A DNA stretch of 64,000 bases, from the NCBI GenBank assembly GCA_033439765.1, contig JAULSN010000004.1, forward strand, positions 4,784,001-4,848,000. Direction: 5' to 3'. This document shows positions 44,686-56,695 of the stretch, piece after piece (positions within the stretch are counted from its first letter, which is position 1; each line of letters starts with the position of its first letter). Under the pieces are notes generated by a model. That model made no database searches. It saw only the letters and a list, made by a program, of their open reading frames with translations, and had not been told where the DNA came from. A program made the translations under genes and the position numbers. Origin of the DNA: Lasiosphaeria ovina. Its lineage: Eukaryota > Ascomycota > Sordariomycetes > Sordariales > Lasiosphaeriaceae.

Positions 44686-47600
44686 GAAGCGTGTGCTGAA
44701 AACTCGGATCATTTTATTGATTTTGCCAAGTCCGCGTGCTGTCATGGCTTTCTGGCGTGGTCAGTCAAGGATGTGAAGAAAAGGGGCTGTGACCTAGCTG
44801 CATTGGACATCTCGGGGATAGCGGTGCTGGATGAGTGAGTGCTCAGTGCAGTGCTGAGTGCACTGGTGATTCGGATTTCAGGGTCCAGCAGGGAGGAGAT
44901 AGTGGAAGTAAATGAAAGAAAAACATGTGTGTGATAGCTTCATGCCGCTGCATAGCGTCGGCTTGAGCTGCGAGATACGGACCAGCAACCAATAGTGTGT
45001 GGGTCGGTCTTTTTGGCTGGCCGCCCTTGACGAATGGCGAAATCCGAAGCCAGCTGTGGCGACGATATTCCCCAAACCGTCCACTTGCATAACTCCAAGA
45101 ACATTAAATCCGCTCTTCACAGAGCACTAGCTCCAAGACTGCTTCTCGCGGGCGGTCTCGCGGGCGGTGGATGTGATAGAGATTATGGAGACCAGTTCTA
45201 TTTACCTTTTTGAGAATAAAAAATGGATATCGTAAGGTATTGAGATATGGAGGTATGAAGCAGTGTGTCACGGCCCACAGAGCGTTTCGAACCGACGTTG
45301 GCTGAGCGCAATGTTGTAAGTCGCGGGCCACTGAAGGAACCAGAACCTGCCCGACTCCTTGGGGTGCACTCGGACTCTGCTCCGAACGCACAATTCGGCC
45401 TCTGTTATTGGTTGGTTGTTGATCTGGTTGCATGGACTGTAGTGTGAATCCTGTAGGGATACTCGGTACTCAGTAAGGTACCTTCGTAGTTGACGAGAGA
45501 CAACTCCGCCGCGAATCGTTATCGTTACGTGATTGTGCCATCTCCACTGGCAGACGATTTCCGCATCTTCTGCTTACAAACATGATGGCCAGAGGACCGC
45601 GGACGTGAAAAGGGGTTCGTTTGTCTAGCAAATGTGGCGGGTGCGGCTTCTTCAAAGAAAATGCTGAAGGCCGTGTCGAGGGACACCTACTCAGCGACCG
45701 TGCATAAATATTGACTATCATTTCTTGGACAGGCACGGCAACCCCGTTTTGGCGAGCTTGGGCTGTAAGCATTTTTCTGGCTCATCTTGCAAAACAGATG
45801 ATAACATGGAACACGCGCAAACAAGTTGAGGGAAATACCTGCTCACTTTCTTTCTTGTCACTCTTTGAAGCTGCGTTTCTATGGGATTGAAGGATTGCGA
45901 TCAGTTCCCGGAGAGGCAACTCGAACAGGTCGAAACGTTCCATTCGATATTTTTTGGTAAATTTTGCCTCGTCCATGTGGTGGTGATGGTGGGTTGAGGT
46001 TGCGCTGTGTGGACGGTACCTGCAGCAAACCATGCGGCTTGGCAGGGGTCCTGTTCGTTAGTGGGCTCCCGATTCGGAAGCGCCAGGCGCGGCCACCCTG
46101 TTTGCTTTTTCGAGCCACTGAACGACCGTCCAGTGGGAGCGTCCCCGGCGTGGCTTGCAGGGGCTCATTTGCCCAGAACCGTGGATCCGGAGGAACGGCG
46201 GGTGGGCCGTGGCGCGTGGTGAATTCAGTTCAGAGCTTCTCCCTTCCCGACTTGAACTCCTCAACGGACGTGGCCTGCGGACCGACCGCTCTCGCCCCGG
46301 CCTGGGATATCCTGTGCGGCGTCGCTAATCGACAACTAACGACCGCTAGTGGAACCACGGCTCGGGAAGCTATCGGTAGGTATCGTGTGGCAAGCGAGGA
46401 TCGAGGAGAATTCTGGGCGGGGTACGGAGTATTACTGAGTACTATGTATGTATTGTGTTTAGCATTACATACCTACGCAGTAGTACGGATGCCACGGTGG
46501 GAAGAAGGGGGCGCCGGTGTGTTTCGGTGATCATAGACTCCCTCAGACTCACTCACTCGAGTGTAACGGTGCAAGCTTCTTGTTGTCTTGTTGTCTGTTG
46601 GTAGTAGTACTTCCAATTGGTAGGGAGTGCTGATAAAGAAAAGTACTCCCAGGATCCGACAGAGACGAAGGAGCCTAAGTCTCGTTGTCAAAGTCGTCAA
46701 CCACGAACGAGTCGTGGTTCCATCGCGTGCAACTTCCTCTTTCTCTCTGTGCCGGTGTCTCTGCCAGTCAATACAGCCCATGCCCCTGCTCTCCAAACAT
46801 GGAGTCGTCCGGGCACCCACCAGAGAACCTTGGACGAGCAATCAGCCCATCTCGAGAGAAAATGAAAGAGGAAAGGGGATAACCCCGCCAATCCCCGCTC
46901 ATTCGATCGACGATCCTGTCCCAGTCCCAGAATGCGTGCATCCCCTCTTGACACTTCACAGCTGAATCCAAGGTTGATCCAAGAGAAGACGGGAAAGGCA
47001 GGAAAGTCAAAGAAAGAGACGAGCTAACTGGTATTGCAATTGACCGCCCAACCGCCTTCCATGTTCTCTCGGCTTGTCTCTCTGGCTGGGGCTCGGGCCT
47101 GGGCTGCACTGCTGCGATTGAGAGGGGGAACCAGATCTGCAGCAGGTCCGCTTCCCTCCAATTTCCCACTACCAAAGCTTCTGTATCGCACCTGCCCTGG
47201 TCCCCCCCCACCCTCCCCCCCCCCAGTGAGTGAACCCCGCCTTCCGTCCACTATCGACTGAGGTGAGGTGCTCGCCCTCGCCCTCGAGCCGCTGTGCCCT
47301 AGCAGCCCCTCGTAGCCACCCCATGTGCAGTTCGAGAGTCGGTTGGCGATTGCCAATGCTTTTGCCAGGTAGCTGACCCCGGTAGATGCCCTGACCAGGC
47401 GCAACTAAATCCGACCTAGGTAGGTAATTAAATCTCGCGGCAGACAGCAGGACGGGCGGGAACCGTCAAAGGCCTGTCCCGTCCTCCCATCCAGTCCAGT
47501 TATTATTCTTGTAGTCGATCTGGTTGTCTTTTGCCGTCTGCAGCTGCGCTGATTTCCAACTCCCATCGGTCTCAGAATCCAAACGGTTGTTTGTTCTTGA

Positions 47601-47854
47601 TCGTGTCGCCGTCCGTCACTGTCGCTGCTGTCGCTGTCTCCCGCCGCCCCCTTAAAACTCCTAAAGATATAGAACGGCGCTACCAACAAGGACGCTGAGG
47701 TGCTTTGTTGGTCCTTCAGCAGCTTACTGGTCCAGTTGGCATCCGTCTGCAGTAACTGTGCCCCACGCGTCACAAGATCGGCCTCTCCCGGGTCTCTTGC
47801 CAGACCGCCACGACTTGGGCCACTGAGGAGGGCTGCTGGGACGACTAAGCAGGA
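44686..47854. other. Long intergenic stretch, no gene recognised
   Basis: About 3.2 kb without a convincing coding region. Several frames exceed 100 codons on both strands but have random-looking composition and no motif. A hairpin-prone AGTGCTCAGTGCAGTGCTGAG segment lies near 44840 behind the catalase relic. Confidence 0.5.
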
Positions 47855-49879
47855 ATGGGGCTGTTTTCGCGGAGGGAAAGGGCGTCGAAGACGGTTGGCG
47901 GCGGTGTCGAGCCAAAACTGTCAACTTCGCAGTCCAAGTCGTCTCTTGCATCGGCCGCCTCGTCCAGCATCAAGTCGCCAATCGCCTCCAGCAATCGCAT
48001 CATGAATCGAACCTCAGGCGGCACCGCGAGCACGAATGGCCCAGCCACGCCCCTCACGCCCTTTTCCCCGGGTCTGGCTCCCAAGATCGACATGCCCAGG
48101 GCGCCGGATCCGCAGCTCGACCCCGTCGGATACCTGCGAAGCTTGGGCGCCGTCCGAGACCGCTCCAAGATCGTGACGGACAAGGCCCTGCGCAACGACC
48201 TGCGCCATTTCGACGTTGACATGCGCAAGTTTGGCGACGTAGTGTCTTTTGTTTCAAACATTATCAAGGCAAGTCCAGCCAGCCAGCCAGCCAGCCCGCC
48301 CGCCTATACCATACCATACGGCATTGCGCCCGACTCGTGCTGCTGCAACTTGGATGCATGCACCCAGCCCGCCTCCAGCTCCCACACCTCGGGATTACCT
48401 TACATGCCCCCCATACCCCGCAGTCGTTCGCATGGCTAACATGACACTGTCGATCCCCAACTGTAGAGAGACTACGATGCCCCTTTCACGAGCATCCCTC
48501 CCCATGGCCGACACCAGCACTTCGCCGTCGGCGGACGGGACCGGATTGCCCACCTCCTGTCGACCTTCCCCGACGAGATTGACAACACGGAGAGGTGCAA
48601 GCGCCTGATTGACCTGTTCCTTGTCAGCGTGCTTCTCGACGCTGGCGCCGGCACCAAATGGAGCTACAAGAGCGCCGAAAACGGCCGCGTCTACAAGCGG
48701 TCTGAGGGCATTGCCGTGGCGAGCTTGGAAATGTTCAAGGCCGTGCGTCGAGCTTCTTGTTTCCCGCCCCTTGCCGTCTTGTGCTGACACTAGCTCTGCA
48801 GGGCTTGTTTTCGAGCGACAAGACGAACAAGAACCAGGTGGACAAGATGGGCCTCCAGAGCCTGACGGTCGAGCAGCTCGCCCAGGGGCTGCAGTCGAAG
48901 CCAGGCAATGAAATGGCTGGTCTAGAAGGCCGCGCGCAGCTCCTCATACGCCTAGGGAAAACCCTCGAGGAGAAGACCGAGTATTTCGGCAGCGACGGCC
49001 GCCCAGGCAGCATGCTTGGTAGGCTTCCCAAGGCAGCCCCTCCGCTGACGAGACGAGCACTTGTGCTGACGTGGAATTCCAGATTATATCCTTTCCCACC
49101 CATCCACACAGGCATCCAGCGTCATAATCGTTCCTCTGCCAGTGCTCTGGAACGTGCTCATGGACGGGCTGGCGTCTGTTTGGCCCGCATCCCGGACAGC
49201 CATTAACGGCGTCTCGCTCGGCGACGCCTGGCCCTGCAGCTCGATGCCGCAGCCGGCGCAGTCACCCTCGAGCCCCACTTTCTCGCCTTTCCCCAACACC
49301 ACAGGCCAATCCAACGGCGTTGCGCCCTGGGAAAGCATCCTCCCGTTCCACAAGCTCACACAATGGCTCACATATTCGCTTATGCAGCCAATGCAGAGCG
49401 TCATGAAGATACACTTTGCAGGCCAAGAACTCCTTACAGGGCTGCCCGAGTATCGGAACGGAGGGTTGTTTATCGACCTCGGTGTCCTCACCCTAAAGCA
49501 AGAAGACCAAGACCGGGGGTTGGACAACTATAACAAGTTCTGCGACCGCACCGGTGTCAAGGGAGTCGAGGTTGCTCCAATGTTCGAGCCCGGCGACGAC
49601 GTCATCGTGGAGTGGAGAGGTGTTACTGTCGGCTTTCTCGATCGGCTCTGTCTCGAGGTTAACAGGGTGCTGAAACCCGAGCTGGCCGGAAACGAGCTGA
49701 GCCTGGCCCAACTCCTAGAGGCTGGCAGCTGGAAGGTACGTCCCCCCATCTGAACTGCCCCGATTTTAGTGATCAGGCCGCTAATTATCACTCAGGGTGG
49801 CCGAGAGATTGCTGAAGTCAGCCGGCCGAACACCAAGGAACCGCCAATCTTGATTGACAGCGACGGGACAGTTTTCTAA
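47855..49879 (+). CDS. URC4: Uracil catabolism protein 4 (DUF1688)
   Basis: Member of the DUF1688/Urc4 family, required in Lachancea kluyveri for the URC pathway that uses uracil as nitrogen source; the reaction is not settled. Five exons (47855-48268, 48467-48742, 48802-49018, 49083-49735, 49796-49879) encode 547 residues. Recognition segments are SLGAVRDRSKIV, RDYDAPFTSIPPHGRHQHF (opened by exon 2), DLFLVSVLLDAGAGTKWSY, LFIDLGVL, EVAPMFEPGDDVIVEWR and REIAEVSRP. The first intron (198 nt) has a GCAAGT donor and TAG acceptor: a GC-AG intron, since only this position restores the family sequence. The others are GT-AG of 59-64 nt. Neighbouring genes do not include URC1 or URC2. Confidence 0.93.
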
Positions 49880-49896
49880 GGGGGCCGTGTTAAAAT

Positions 49897-49920
49897 GGGG
49901 GGGGGGGGGGGGGGGGGGGG
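49897..49920 (+). repeat. Run of 24 guanines
   Basis: An uninterrupted G24 homopolymer starts 17 bases after the URC4 stop codon. On RNA or single-stranded DNA it could form a G-quadruplex and affect 3'-end formation; its length may also be an assembly artefact. Confidence 0.9.
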
Positions 49921-50592
49921 TGGTGTCGGCTGACGAAAGCTCTGTTGAGGCCACATGGCCGCCATGGCTCAGGCAGCCTCAAGACTGGCGCTGCCCTTCT
50001 GTCGTTGAGCACCATCGTCGACACTCTAGGTTATGACGCTATGAGCTGGGAGATAATGGAACCGGATTGGGGGTGGGAAATGGATGCGAGCTGGTATGGT
50101 TCTGGCGGGCGTCGTCCGCTACAATTAGGCAAGATTTTGAGACAAGGAGCACCTATTTGCATACAATGCCATGCTATTTTGACGAGACGTAAACACTTCT
50201 TTTTGGTGTAGATGTGATCCGAATGTCACCGGGGCATGCGTTGAGTAGCCAGTCTCGAATGTTGTGTCTGAGGTTCATGGTGATGACGTGGACGCGCCAT
50301 TAACGGAGTGAGCCCAGTAAACATCCCTCGCGCAACCCCTTTCTGGTCAGCCTCCCCCTTTCCCACCCTTTTAGTAACAACAAAATCGGCGAACATGTCA
50401 GAAAATCGATTTGTTCGCAGAGCGATCGCACTTGGAACGCAAAGCCCGCTGATTACATCTTCATTTTCCTTTAATTACTATTAACTGTTCAATGCGTGTA
50501 TATACCCCCAATGGCGGTAAACACGTTACTGCGTGACAGACGTAAGAGACATTAACTATCATAAGTAAATACAGCTCGTATGCACAACCTCA
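49921..50592. other. Convergent 3' flanks of URC4 and GPI-protein genes
   Basis: Contains the 3' regions of two converging genes. No further gene was recognised. Confidence 0.6.
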
Positions 50593-51753
50593 TCACAGCA
50601 TAAACCTCCCAAACAGGGCCGAGAAGGCCAGCACGGCCCAGACAGCCGTGCTCATCGGATGCGCAATCCCCGCGCTGTTTTTCTTGTCGTCCGCCGCGCC
50701 ACCATTGCCTCCACCAGCGGCGCCAGTGTTGTTGACGCCGTTGCCACCCGCGATCGAGCCGCCGTTGTCGGTGCCGTTCGCCCCAGGCACGACGCCGGAA
50801 AAGGTAAAGGCCTTGCCAGTGCCGACGCCGCCGGGCGAGATGCAGTTCATGCGCGGGAAGCCGGGGCCGCGCTGCGAGTCGGTCGCGTTGGGGTCGACGG
50901 TGGCGTTGACCATGACGGTCAGCAGCGGCCAGAAGTTGAGCACCATGCTGTCCCAGTAGTCCTGCAGGTCCTTGGTCGAGTTGTAGTACCTGCCGGCGTC
51001 GCCCTCAAACAGCCACCCGTCCGAGTCGGTCACGGACCCGTTGAGGTACGGCACCGGCACGCCCAGGTACGCCGGCACCGCGAATCCCGCGTTGCCCGGC
51101 CCGTAGTCGCCGCACTCGTCTGGCACTCCCACGCGGTCGCAGCTCGCCATGGACCCGTACGGGCCCTTGGACTCGGAAGGCGAGTCCGCCACCCGGTAGC
51201 TCGTCGACGCCTGCTTCTCGAGCGCCGCGATGCACGCGTCCGGCAGGAACCCCTTGCACGAGCCGTCGGCCGCCAGCGGCTTGTTGGCCTGGTTGTTCCA
51301 CCGCGTCTTGTTGACGTGCGACGGGTGCCCAAACGACCACATGCACATGCCCCAGGTGGGGTCGGTGCGGACGGCCTTGGTGCCGTCGGGGTTCGCCGCG
51401 AGCAACGCGTCGGGCGCGCGGATCGTCAGACTATAGCCGAGCATGGCCTCGTCGGCGTCGGCCTGGCGGTAGTCGTACTGCGACAGGTCCAGCGCCGTCA
51501 CGCTGAGCGTCCACCCGTCGACCGGTTCGCCGGGGAACGGCTTCGACACGTCGTAGCCCGGGATCCGGAACAAGCCCGACGCGTTGGACGCCGCCACCGC
51601 GTCCAGGAACGCCGTCGAGTTGGCGTCGTACGGCCCCACCCTCTCCTGGAACGCGGACGCGTACCCGCCGAAGCCCCGGTACGTCCACGCGTGCGCCGGA
51701 AGTATCAGCAGGCTAGCCAGCGCCGCGACGCCCGAGAGCCGCGTTGGCGCCAT
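50593..51753 (-). CDS. Secreted GPI-anchored glycoprotein of unknown function
   Basis: A single-exon gene of 386 residues. The start MAPTRLSG was chosen because it begins a typical signal peptide ending at about residue 22 (LLILPAHA, then WTYRGFGG). The mature part has several N-glycosylation sites (NST, NAS, NKT, NGS, NAT), about six Cys that could pair, and conserved-looking blocks such as WGMCMWSFGHP and DECGDYGPGNAGF. A Gly/Asn-rich linker (about 325-360) leads to a hydrophobic tail ending FGRFML, preceded by KKNSAG, the pattern of a GPI-attachment signal. It should sit on the plasma membrane or cell wall. I do not recognise an enzymatic domain. A 419-codon frame on the opposite strand is a shadow caused by high GC content. 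Confidence 0.8.
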   Translation of the reverse strand: MAPTRLSGVAALASLLILPAHAWTYRGFGGYASAFQERVGPYDANSTAFLDAVAASNASGLFRIPGYDVSKPFPGEPVDGWTLSVTALDLSQYDYRQADADEAMLGYSLTIRAPDALLAANPDGTKAVRTDPTWGMCMWSFGHPSHVNKTRWNNQANKPLAADGSCKGFLPDACIAALEKQASTSYRVADSPSESKGPYGSMASCDRVGVPDECGDYGPGNAGFAVPAYLGVPVPYLNGSVTDSDGWLFEGDAGRYYNSTKDLQDYWDSMVLNFWPLLTVMVNATVDPNATDSQRGPGFPRMNCISPGGVGTGKAFTFSGVVPGANGTDNGGSIAGGNGVNNTGAAGGGNGGAADDKKNSAGIAHPMSTAVWAVLAFSALFGRFML

Positions 51754-54700
51754 TGCTGTTGGTGCGTCGATGTGATAGGGGCTCTTGGTGACGATTTTGC
51801 GCCTCCGGTTCAGAACTTCAGTCGCTATCGCAGCTGCAGTCCAGCCCAGGCGAGGAGGAAGAACATAAAAACGAAGACGGCGCAACAGCGACGACGGGGG
51901 CTCTCCCGGGTCGCATAGCCCCCTTCTTCACATGCGTTTTCAAGAGCACCTCGCCAGTGGCTCAGTGGGAGGAAATCCGCCGCCAAGGCGCGCAGCGGCA
52001 AAAAACGACATTGCAAGGTGTGCTTGCGGTGGGTTACCCATTCCATTGTTGGTGCCCTGTTCAAGGCTAAATGGCACCATATTAACGTGTGCCAAGCCAA
52101 CCGGCCTCCTTCCTCTTTTGTCCCACGAAAAGGCGTTGCATGACCCCAGAGATTAAAAAGGATCTCTTTGACTGTTGCTTCGCCTTGTTGAGCGTTTGAC
52201 AAAAGTCTCTGGCATTGATTGCAATCATTTCACTCGTGTTGATTATTTGCAAAAGTTCCCGTTGTGAAGCACGGAGAAGGTAGGGTTTGCATAAACACGA
52301 GAATCAATGTTGGAAGATGGATTTCGGGTGGATTGAGAGTCACAAAGAGTCGATGAGACACAGCATATGAGTATGGCGGAAAGTAAGGATGACACTAAGA
52401 ACGGAACATCCATTTCAACACAAGTTAGTTGATGGCATCTTGGATTGTCTGTAAAAGGACTCCTTTCAATAAGAGCTGATAATGGAATAAACTAAAATGG
52501 AAAGTGTGGTTGAGGCATGGCGCGCCCTTGATATCCGGAGCAAGTCACTCACTACCCAGGCGTAATGTGCATGAACAGAACTCAGTTTATACCTTTTCAT
52601 GGTTAGGTATCTAATCATTCAATTCATTGTCTTATTGCCCCCATCTCCAGCCACCTGCGAATCAAAGGCGGCTGCGTTGACCGCCAGTGTGACGAGACAT
52701 TCCGAGAAGTCACCGAGACGCGGCCACGAGGACTCAAGAGGCAGCCAAGTGGTGCGGTTGTTACACAGGCACGGTACATGTATGCACGTCAGTCTCGGAC
52801 ACATATAAGACGCCCATCAGTAGTCGATGCATTCCCTACCTAAGCGGAAAGCCAAAGAAAGAAACACAGTCAGCGCGCGCGATCCCAATGCCGCCCGAGT
52901 CCAGATCCAGCCCCGGCTATGAGTAACAGAACTTTCGATGTGTCGACGTATAGTTCTGACGTCAGATGCCAGACCGGGACACATCTTTCAGCCTGCGCGG
53001 CAACTGTTTTGCTGGTTCCTATTTTTAGTTGCCCTGTCTGGACACCTCAAGCAGCGTTATTCCTAGAGTAGTTAGTATTACTTACCTCTTGACACGCTAG
53101 AGACTTTTAGGGACACCCTAGCGTCTATGTAATGATGTGCTCCAGACGGACTTGGGGCAGAAGATGGCGCTTTCAGCTCGCTCGGATTCGTCGTCCTGAG
53201 AGCGTGGCTGGTCTTTTGCCTCACACATGAAGGTACTTTCACACAGCTTTGAACAAACCTATCATGGAAACAAGGCAACGATTGACTGATTTTTAAGTAC
53301 TTCCCTGCCCGCCCTCGACGGGGGCATCCCCAGCCATAACTGATACAAACCCGTTGACCTACGAAAAGAAGAGATGACCACTTGCAGACACAGCAAGAGC
53401 AAAAAAAAAAAACCCCGTTCCCAAAACGAAAGGATGAAAACGAAGAGAATAAGATTCGAACTGAGTCCTTGAGAAACTCCAAAGCCCGTCCCGGCAACGC
53501 CACTGCAAGTCCAGAGTCCGTCCACAACGGCCCAGGACTGCCACCAACAGGCCAAACACCGCCTGACACGAATCGAAAAGCGCCCGGCCGGTGAGGTGAG
53601 AAGTGAAGAGAAGATAAGAGAATCAAAAGAAACCCGCGGCTCTCAAGAGGCCGCAAAACGAGTGAGAGGCCGGCTGGCGCAAAGTGTGCGTTCAGACTCA
53701 GTTAGGTCTTGAGCCCGGGACATGTCGATGCAGCAGCGCCATCAGCCTTTCTTTCTTTCTTGAAACGCTCCAGTGTCAGTTTCTTGGCTAGGAAAGTGGA
53801 TGTAGCGACAGACGAGATGAAGAATTTGGGGAAAAAAAGATGAAGAGATGCGGGCGGGCAGGTAGGTGACGGTGTGCACCGCCCACCCGGCGTGTGAGCA
53901 CCAGGCGGCCGCCCGCGCTCAGAGAGACCGGGCGATCATATAAAAGAACACGGCCTTTGCATGGCCATGGCCGTCACGAGAAATATTCCCCTTTTCAGTC
54001 TGTTTCCTGCATGTCATGCGTCGATGGGGGCTCTCGTTTTGGCGTTTGTCGTCCAGGTGCGCCGTCTGCTCTTGACCAGGGGCAGGGTGCGTCTGATGAG
54101 GTTGATGACGGAGCGCGAGAGACTGCGCTTCAGGGGCACAGTCTGGAACATCACGGTGTGGTGGTGAGGTGTGAGGTGTGAGATATGGTGGGTGGTGAGA
54201 TGAGGTGTGTGGATATGATCAGATCGAGAAAAGATGGGTGTGAGTATAGGTAAAAAATGAGAATCGAACCAGCGACTCAGGTCATATGGACAGCAGAACA
54301 AGAAACAACAATAAAAAAAAGGCGACAAAACGTAAGGACAGAGCAGAAAGAATAAGACACACATACACAAATGAGCACCGATGCCCGATATCACTGATGA
54401 GATGTCACGCACGGCTCACCCAGAGGGCAGAGGGGAGACGGGAACGGCCAGGGTCGGGGGGGCTTACGAGGGGTATTAAAGAAGAGAAGGACGTGAGCCC
54501 CTCCTCCGTGCCGTAGCGCCGTGCCCCTCCGGAGTCAGTCAGGACGGCGGGCCCGTAAGCACGGCCAACACCTGGGCGACTGAGACGGGTTACTAATGCA
54601 GTTTTCCGCACGTGTTGTTCCGGTTTGGTGGCGGGATTGGGCCGTCAGGTAGGCCGACTCTCTCGGCCAGGCCCTGAGGGAACCTAAAATTGGACCCGAC

Positions 54701-55689
54701 CTCAGCTGTTGCGGGCGGCGCGGGCGCTGTGTTTGTGCTGTTTCGTCACCGCGGGAGGTCCCTTCTCGGCCCTGAAGAGACCTGAAGGGGGGGTTTCTCA
54801 GTGCTGTGCCGCTGCCCTGCGTCCATGGATTGGGGGCGTTTGCGCGTTGGCCTGCACGGGCACGCGAAACATGCATGGATTCCTTCCACGGATTGTTCTT
54901 TTTTTTCTTCCTCAACCCAAAGACGCAAACCTAAAAAGGCAGCACGAGCCGCTCGACGTGTGACACAAGACCCGGGAACCGCACCCGAAGAATTAATTCA
55001 CCTGGGCTGTCCCTTCCTTTATGATGGCGCTGATGCCTCCGGGGCGGCAGTCTCACTCAGCAAAGAACCCCCGCTATGCAGTAATCGGCATTCACACCCG
55101 CGTGGAGCGTGGTGTGCGGGACCAGCACCCGGCCACAGTAAACGGCCCACCACGGCCGCCTTGGGCCGAGAATGGGGGATGGAGGGATGGATCAAACAAA
55201 TGACTCCCCTCTGGAGTGACGGTGAGGGGGAGGGAGGGCGATGGGGCGGCACATGTTTCTGTCTGCCTGTCCGCCTCCTTCCTCTGCATCAGCAATCCGT
55301 TCGGAGACAAGGCCGCGCCGCACTTTCCACTTGACTCACGCACTGCACTGCATTGCACGCACTCGCACTCGCCAAAACAATATCGTCAAATGGAGCTATC
55401 GGACGCAGAATCCCGGACTCCGGGACGACGCAACTCTCCGTGTTGCCATGATAACCTAATACACACAGACACGGCGACTTTGCGACCAAAAAATGAAGGC
55501 ACGAAACACAGAACCCGATCCGAACTCCGGATCAGTCCACAAAATCCCGAACCCCCCAACCAACGACCACTCCTGACCCCTGACCCCCACTTCTCAACCC
55601 CAGCCCCAGCCCTCAACCCAAACAATCCATCCAACCCCTTTTCCTGGCGCCGCAACCGCGACCGGCCGCCGCGACCACAGCTCCACCGT
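51754..55689. other. Long intergenic stretch, no gene recognised
   Basis: About 3.9 kb with low-complexity patches, for example GT/GGTGAG-rich sequence at about 54155-54225 and A-runs near 53400 and 54310. Reading frames here lack motifs and splice structure. A B-box-like GGTTCGATTC at about 54265 (minus strand) has no matching tRNA fold. Confidence 0.5.
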
Positions 55690-56695
55690 CTAGCCACTCG
55701 GCGACCCGGCGACGGTCAGGTTGAAGGTGAACAGGTTGGGGTCGGCCTTGATCTCGGCCGCCTTGGATTTGAGGACGTCGACATCCCAATGCGCCCAAAC
55801 GAAGCGCGGCGGGAGCTCGCCCAGGAACGCCGCCTCGGGGCTGGCCGCCCACACGGCGAAGCCTGCGGGCAGGTTGGCTATGCACACGGTGGTGGTTAAC
55901 GTTTCTTTCTCTTTCTTTGTTTCTCTTTCTTCCGCTTTTGTTTGAGAGGGACAGAAAAAAAAAAAAACACTCACGATTGTCCTGCGGCATTTCAAAGCCC
56001 AGCGCCACGGTCGTCTTGTTGCCCATCTCGGTGGGGAAGATGCCCGGGTGGAAGTGCACGACGCGCACTTCCGGGTGCTCAAAGGCCCAGTAGTTGAACA
56101 GCACGACGGCGGCGGCCTTGGAGGCGTGGTAGCTAGGCGACCCGGGCATGTACTGGCGCTGCACCATGCCGGTGCTGACGTTGAGCACGACGGCGCCGGG
56201 CGCCGCGAGCGGGCCGAACGCGCGCAGCAGGTCGAAGGTGCCTCTGTTATTCACCTCGAACGACGTCCAGAAGTCGTCGCGCGCGACGCTGTCGAACGGC
56301 GCGAGCGCGCTCTGGTGCCCCGCGTTGGCCACCAGCACGTCGATCTTGCCGCTGGGCGTCGCCGCGGCGAACTTCTGGACGGCCGCCGTGGTGGAGTCGC
56401 CGTCGGCGAGGTCGGCTGTCAGGGCCGTCACCTTGACGCCCGGGTAGGCGGCCTCGATTGCCGCCTTGTTCGCCTCGAGGTGGTTGGCCCGCCGCCCCAC
56501 CAGCCCGATGTGCGCGGCGCCGGACCGGGCGAAGGCCGTCGCGATGTCCGCGCCCACGCCGATGCCGCCGCCCGTCACGAGCACGTTCTTGCCCTTGGAC
56601 GACAGCTCGGGCCGCGTCGGGTTGATGGCTGGATATTCCGCGCGGTGGTACGGCAGGATGGGCGTGGGGAAGGGCGGTTCTTCGTCGGTTGCCAT
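55690..56695 (-). CDS. Short-chain dehydrogenase/reductase
   Basis: NAD(P)-dependent oxidoreductase of the classical SDR family; substrate unknown. Exons 56695-55975 and 55877-55690 (97-nt intron, GTGAGT/CATAG) encode 302 residues. The Rossmann cofactor site is TGGGIGVG near residue 40, followed by the NAG motif (NAGHQ) and a catalytic set of Ser in NVSTG and Tyr/Lys in YHASK. An Arg pair at GRR in the second strand region would favour NADP(H). The C-terminal exon contains a VWAASPEAAFLGELPPRFVWAHWD segment seen in fungal SDRs of secondary metabolism or detoxification. It is a stand-alone gene with no visible biosynthetic partners. Confidence 0.92.

Noticed and set aside
45964..46530. Plus-strand frame of 188 codons
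   Set aside because: No recognisable domain, and composition changes along its length; treated as random.
50659..51918. Plus-strand frame of 419 codons
   Set aside because: It lies antisense to the GPI-protein gene, is dominated by Arg, Val and Ala as expected of a GC-rich shadow frame, and has no motif.
53440..53530. tRNA candidate on the minus strand with AGTTCGAATCT
   Set aside because: Upstream sequence does not give D or anticodon arms.
54240..54310. tRNA candidate on the minus strand with B-box GGTTCGATTC
   Set aside because: No A-box at the proper distance and no acceptor stem can be formed.
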